Below, one piece after another: positions 59,145 to 64,000 of a stretch of 64,000 bases of DNA. The position numbers and the translations under genes were made by a program. The notes beneath the pieces were generated by a model, which made no database searches, was not told where the DNA came from, and saw only the letters and a list, made by a program, of their open reading frames with translations. The stretch lies in NCBI RefSeq assembly GCF_029852145.1, contig NC_079969.1, positions 17,665,798-17,729,797 of the forward strand, read 5' to 3'. This DNA is from Microplitis mediator (lineage: Eukaryota > Arthropoda > Insecta > Hymenoptera > Braconidae). Numbering within the stretch: the stretch's first letter is position 1; each line of letters begins with the position of its first letter.

Positions 59145-59259
59145 GCAGTGTTAATGCTGCTCTGTTCGCGAGTATAGCTTCATACAGTTTAGTGCAGTAG
59201 AAAAAATAATAAGAGATCACTGGTGGGAATCGTTTAAAAAAATGCCCAAATAAAAATAA

Positions 59260-59305
<46 letters not shown>

Positions 59306-59339
59306 AAAAAACAAAATAAAAAGTATTTAGAGGGTGGGG

Positions 59340-59450
59340 AGTGATCTCTTCGAACGAAACAATCAACATAATTAAAATCGAGCTTCGCCTGTCTTCGGCA
59401 GGCTCGCTTGATTGTATAATTATGTCTCATGTTTCGTTCTCGAGATCACT
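59340..59450. repeat. Internal complementary region of the DIRS element
   Basis: An imperfect palindrome: AGTGATCTC...ACATAATT (59340-59373) against AATTATG...GATCACT (59418-59450), with an inner GCCTG/CAGGC hairpin. Each half matches the right terminus of the element. In DIRS-1 such a region templates completion of a circular intermediate; the same role here is inferred. A (TA)n run lies just outside at 59262-59302. Confidence 0.8.
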
Positions 59451-59614
59451 ATGTAGGCTGTTTAGAGTTAAGCAGCTATTAAACTTATATAATTAACAAA
59501 AAATATATTTTGAATTAAAATAACCTGGAACAGAGTTTTATTAATATTGAATATTACATAACTCATAATAAAATTATAAGATTTAAAGGATATTAAACAA
59601 TTACAATTAATTAT

Positions 59615-60430
59615 CTAAGATAAAATTGCGCTGGCGTAGTTCGATTTGTCAGGAAGAACTGATCGATTATAAAATTTTTCGAATGCCTTAGACTTATTTG
59701 ACCAACCTGCCAGCCTCTTAATGACCTCAACCGGGATTCCTTTTTGGAGAGCTGTTGACGTCGAAGCATGTCTAATGCTGTGAGGAGCGAAATTCTGACC
59801 GATTCCGCAATTTTTTAGGACAGAACGAAGCCATCGGCTGATGGTATCTTTCGATGCCTTTTTATGCGGCATTATAGTTGTGATAAAGAGGAAGTCTGAG
59901 TCTGTAATCAAGGGCGACGTTACTTTAAGATATTCTTTAAGTGTCAATGCCACGCCGAGATTAGGATTTCCAGAAAACCTTGGCAAAATTAAAAATAGTT
60001 GACAAACACCTGGTCTTGAAGTTTTTATTTTATCGGCAATTCTAATTTCATAACCATTTGAGTCTTCAATGATGTTAGAACGCTTAATAGAAGCTAATGT
60101 CTGTCTACGATGAGCAGTAACTAATGCCATTAACATAACTAATTTCAGAGTAAGACTTGATAAGTCTAACTCGGTTAAAGGTGACATTTCTCCTAGGTGA
60201 TTAATGATAGGATCCAAGCTGTAAATATGATCATATTTAGGCTTAGCGGGACGGAGATTGTATGTTCCTTTTAAAAAACGAGAAACTATCGAGCTGTTTT
60301 TCGAAGAATTGTTACAGATCAGGGAAACTGCTGATCTACATGTATTTAATGAACTATAGTTCAATCCTTCAGAGAATTTTTTAGTCAGCCAATCAACGAC
60401 AAATTCATCGGAAGGATGAAAACAATCATA
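59615..60430 (-). pseudogene. DIRS tyrosine recombinase
   Basis: The main frame (60364-59615, 249 residues) extends upstream in a shifted frame (about 60440-60365, KRYDCFHPSDEFVVDWLTKK). Catalytic features of the family are visible: an Arg in VTAHRRQTLASI (about residue 85), HSIRHASTSTAL (His-x-x-Arg, about residue 196), GWSNKS after it, and the Tyr nucleophile in FEKFYNRS near residue 230. The enzyme would integrate a circular DNA copy without target duplication. The recombinase frame itself has no internal stop; one or two frameshifts near 60440-60490 separate it from RT/RNase H. Confidence 0.9.
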
Positions 60431-60487
60431 TCTTTTCAGTGATGGAATTTAGAATAATATTAGTAGCTTCTGAATCTACACCTCGTT

Positions 60488-62332
60488 TCAAGAAAGCTTG
60501 CCAGATAATTTCCCGACCGTCAGCGTTAGTTGCGCTGCTAGAGGATGGTGAAATTTTCTGCAAGGAGAGAATAATAAGTTATCATTCGGCTGAAATATAA
60601 TAGGAGGAGCTTCCAGCAATGATAACCAGACAGGATACCATGGCTGAGCTCGCCAATCTGGAACAACTAATGTGCCACAAGCTTGATCAATTTTTATTTT
60701 ATTTAAAACTTTTAGGATTAAAGAAAAAGGTGGAAAGTCATAAAAGAAATAAGGTTTCCAACTCATAGTAAATGCATCTATACACAGAGCATTAGAATCT
60801 GGATACCATGAACAAAATAGTATACATTTTGAATTTTTACTGGAAGCAAAAAGGTCAATGTCCGGATAACCTCAAAATTTAACAATTTTATCAAATGCCC
60901 AATCAGCTAAATCCCATTCAATATCAATATTTTCAACACGTGAGGCACGATCTGCATCTATGTTCTCTCTTGAAGGAATATACGTTGCAAAAATCCATAA
61001 TTGTCTCTTCTCACACCATGACCAAATGTCTGAAGTGATATGATTTAAATATTCATATTTTGTACCACCCATTTTATTTATACAAGCAATAGCTGTTGAA
61101 TTGTCGATTTTTAGGAGAATTTCAACACCTGAGTGGTCAGAAGCAAAAGATTTTAATCCATTAAAGGCCACTAAGAGTTCAAGTTAATTAATATGTATTG
61201 ATCTTTCTTCCTGAGACCAATGACCGTAGATTGTTTCACCATTACAGTGAGCTCCCCAACCAGAAGAAGATGCATCAGAAAAAATTGTAATAGAGTAATG
61301 AGATTGTCGAATCAAATTTTTTGAAGTTAGAATATTTAATTCCCACCAATGTAAATCATCTTGGAGAGAAAGAGCTAACGGCATAATAGCATCATAGTCG
61401 TTATCATTGTTTAATAATGCTAAATATTTCTGACGTTCGAAAGATTTGGTATGAAACCATTTGTAATTTATAGCTGGACAAGCTGCTGATAAATTTCCTA
61501 AAAATTGTGCGAAATTTCTGATTGAACAATCTTGAAGATTTTTAAAATGTTGAATGAGAGATAAAATTCGTTGTCTTTTCTCAGCAGTTAATTCAATAGT
61601 CATAGATGTCGAATTGAAAATGAATCCAAGGAATTTACAAGAAGTCGTAGGAATTGAGGAACTCTTGTCATTATTAATTATAAAACCTAATGATTCCAAT
61701 AATTGTTTGGGAACATTAATATTTTTTGGGCATTTATCCCAGGAATCAGCAACCAACCACCAATCATCTGAATAGATAACAGACAGCCATCCTTTTTCTC
61801 TGAGAAAACTAACAACTGGTTTTAATAATTTTGTAAATAGATAAGGAGCAATGTTAAGACAAAATGGCATGCAGGAATATTTATAAATACAACCTTTCCA
61901 AACAAAACGAAGAAATTTCCGAAACTCAGGACTGATCGTAATCATGAGATAAGCATCCTGTAAATCAAGATTTGCCATCAAACAATTTTTTGAAATTAAT
62001 TTTAAAACGGTTCTGGAATTTAAGTTTTTTAAATTTAAAATCAAACGCGTTTTACCATTGGCTTTTTTAATTTAAAATATACTTGACAAAAATTGACCAT
62101 CAACTTCTTTACATTCTTGAATAGCACCAATAGAAATTAAATTTTTAATTTCTTTTTGGATATTTAATTCGTCCTCAACATTAAAAGTATTGTTTCGAGG
62201 ATAAAATGACTGTTTCGGAGTAGAAATAAAAGGAATTTTTACTCCAGATATAGAATCAAGAATGAAGGGATCTGAGGTTATATTGGACCAAGCTTGGGCG
62301 AAAAATCGTAATCGACCTGTCAAGGCACTCAC
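60488..62332 (-). pseudogene. DIRS reverse transcriptase and RNase H
   Basis: Reading from 62332 down, the segment has an N-terminal region (FAQAWSNITSDPFI...), a stop near 62072, then RT: LILNLKNLNSRTV, MANLDLQDAYLMITI, the Asp-containing palm strand, and VIYSDDWWLVAD, the catalytic DD box, near 61750. RNase H follows: ITIFSDASSSGWGAH (first Asp), a stop at 61183, LLKIDNSTAIACINKMG (Asp) and ENIDADRASR. A further domain of unknown function runs to 60488 (LFASSKNSKC, WYPDSNALCIDAF). Three stops break the frame, so it is non-functional, although most residues are intact. Confidence 0.88.
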
Positions 62333-62514
62333 CTTTATTAGGGGTTGGGGAATTTGTTTGTTGAAGTCGTGGCTTGTGTTTGGCCCCGGGTCCGGATTCT
62401 TGGAGGCAGTTGAGACTCTTTCTGTTGATAAAAAGTCCTTGGAGTGAAATTGCGTTTGTAGCCCGCCTGTGTAGAAAGATTTCGTGACGCAGACGGGCCC
62501 TTCCAGTTTAAAAA

Positions 62515-63559
62515 CTATTTTGGGCGAGAAGAATCTTTCGAACGTGAAGTTGACTTGATGGAAAGTCCAACCTTTTCAACAGCTGAAGCAACCTTAATTC
62601 TTTTTCCAAGATCAGCTCCAAAAAGAAATTCATCTGTGACAGTTTCTTCTAGAATAGGTTTTTTCTTCTCATCAACGCAAGGATAGATGTGAGATCGTCT
62701 AGTTTTAGAAAGTTGAAACATCAAGTCACACAAGAGTGAACTACAATCACACAAAAGCTGAGTAAGCTCCTCTTTGTCGACAGGATCCTCAGTATCATTA
62801 AAGACAAGAGACATAATCTTGCCTAGAATAACTAAGCTAAGGCCGCAGGAATCTTGGTTAATAGCAAGGTACTTATCACGAGACTTTGCAGTTTTATGCG
62901 GCAAAAGAAGTAATTCTGAATTGAGGGTAGGAGCTTTAAGGAAGCAGTTACCTTTAGATGGATAAGTATTAGTAATTTTGTTCTTAGTATCTGTTTTAAG
63001 ACCAGATGATAAGATTTCGTTTCAACAGGCGACCATTTCAGGGTGAAATTCAAAGGATTGATCCTTATGATGGCGTTCTTCAGCCCCAAGAAGTTAAAGA
63101 GTCTTTTGACTTAATTAAGGAACCTCAACATCATTGGATTTTTCATCCTTTGTCTCGAGCAAGGCATTTTCGGACGCCAAACTAGTGTTAGAGGATAAGA
63201 TCTTAAAATCATTTTCAGAATTTTCACTTTCTAATAGGTCGTCCTTATTAGAGCCTGCAAAAGCAATAGATCTGAGTTATGAGAGCTATCAGAGTAATCT
63301 GACACAGATAGATTAGACAACTAAATAATTAATGAATTATCATAACTCAGTCAAGAGGTACAACTAACTTCAAAAGAAGAAGTTGCCCAAAAAAAAAAAA
63401 TTAATAAATAAAATTACCATTATCATCTTTTGAAATTGTGGATTCATTAACATTGTCGTGTGACAAGGCAATTTCATCAGCAATTAAAGCTTGATATTTT
63501 TGAAGTTTCTTTTTAAGAAATTCCAAGTTATCAGAATCTTCATTTCTGCGTTTATTCAT
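62515..63559 (-). pseudogene. DIRS gag-like ORF1 with a probable intron
   Basis: A short exon starts with ATG at 63559 (MNKRRNEDSDNLEFLKKK...) and reaches DDN at 63418. A GT donor follows, and a polypyrimidine-then-AG acceptor (TTTTGCAG) ends at 63255. Joining them keeps the frame into SNKDDLLESENSENDFKI (63254-63200). A stop lies near 63115. The C-terminal half is open at 62904-62515 (PHKTAKSRDKYLAINQDSC, KEELTQLLCDCSSLLCDLMF, EFLFGADLGKRIKVASAVEK). Position upstream of RT marks it as ORF1; the sequence itself has no known domain. The intron is inference. Confidence 0.6.
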
Positions 63560-63851
63560 AGTTAATTGTGATAAATACAAATAATAATTAATGACAAGAT
63601 GTCAAAATGTCAAAGAAAATAAATATTAAAATAAAAAAAAAAAAAATGAAAATCGTGAGTTTTTAAAAAATAGCGATGTTGTCTTTGAGCGCACAAGAAA
63701 CGTTATGAAGCTATACTCGCGAACAGAGCAGCATCAACACTGCTTTGTTTTTTTTATTGATTTTCTTTTTTTTAGCTAAACTTGTGGTGGTAAGTAGCGT
63801 ACAGAGACGATACTACACAGTGATCTCGAGAACGAAACATGAGACATAATT

Positions 63852-64000
63852 AGTTTTATTTAATGAATTATATAATACAAGGCAATGCTGGTCACATTAG
63901 GTATGTATTAGCTAGCTGCGTGTATCTTTCTATTGTATGAGTGTGTACTGTACTGTGTGCTGTGTCGCTGAGACGCTGCTGAATATCATATCCGCGTGGG
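63852..64000 (+). repeat. L2 repeat, part after the DIRS insertion
   Basis: AGTTTTATTTAATGAATTATATAA to the window end matches the complement of 28750-28611. The repeat continues beyond the window. Confidence 0.75.

Larger units (their letters stand above)
59145..63851 (-). mobile_element. DIRS-like retrotransposon
   Basis: The element is read on the minus strand: gag-like ORF, RT with RNase H, then a tyrosine recombinase, flanked by inverted terminal sequences. Block A (59145-59183) is inverted at 63705-63743 with one mismatch. Block B (59418-59450) is inverted at the right end (63819-63851) with no mismatch. No clear target duplication exists beyond AATT, as expected for an element that integrates by recombinase. 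It sits inside an L2 repeat whose empty site is seen at 28.7-28.8 kb. Total about 4.7 kb, close to the usual size of the class. Confidence 0.9.

Overview
The window looks like intergenic, repeat-saturated DNA from an insect. The base composition is strongly AT-rich. It holds insect-type Ty3/gypsy, Penelope, DIRS, LINE and pogo-class elements, many TA- or TTAA-flanked MITEs and long microsatellites. No bacterial gene layout, operon or CRISPR array is present, and I found no convincing host gene. A hymenopteran source fits the flavour of the repeats, but that is inference and cannot be settled from this window.

Layout. 0.5-4.2 kb: decayed gypsy element A1, split by a 283-bp MITE. 7.3-8.1 kb: an element carrying two GGCC-rich minisatellite blocks; a second copy at 21.0-23.4 kb is split by a solo LTR. 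8.7-11.3 kb: a near-perfect head-to-head palindrome of Penelope-like 3' ends encoding a GIY-YIG domain. 11.4-28.6 kb: MITEs, foldback elements and dispersed non-coding repeats. 28.6-48 kb: a nest of LTR elements. Gypsy B (gag, protease, RT, RNase H; integrase deleted) has two solo LTRs in its RT. Gypsy A2, flanked by LTR-like direct repeats near 37.9 and 47.6 kb, has a 2.7-kb pogo-class DNA transposon in its integrase zinc finger. 48-59 kb: a 286-bp tandem array, nested pogo-type MITEs, a LINE tail and minisatellites. 59.1-63.9 kb: a nearly complete DIRS-like tyrosine-recombinase retrotransposon on the minus strand, itself inserted into an older repeat.

The protein-coding content is all mobile-element derived and almost all broken. 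The least damaged reading frames are the Penelope C-termini, the gypsy-B gag and RT/RNase H segments, and the DIRS recombinase and RT. Several insertions can be dated relative to each other, because removing the inserted piece with one target-site copy restores the reading frame or alignment of the older element.

The signal least explained by known feature types is in four long solo-LTR-like elements (21.4-23.2, 31.6-33.4, 33.5-35.5 and 40.2-41.7 kb). Each carries an array of small hairpins whose loop sequence is nearly constant while the stem sequence changes from hairpin to hairpin and stays complementary. Three hairpin classes occur: loops AGGC...GCC, AGGTAG, and GGTC-N-GACTC. This pattern suggests selection on structure, or small mobile hairpins, and is the best candidate here for something undescribed.
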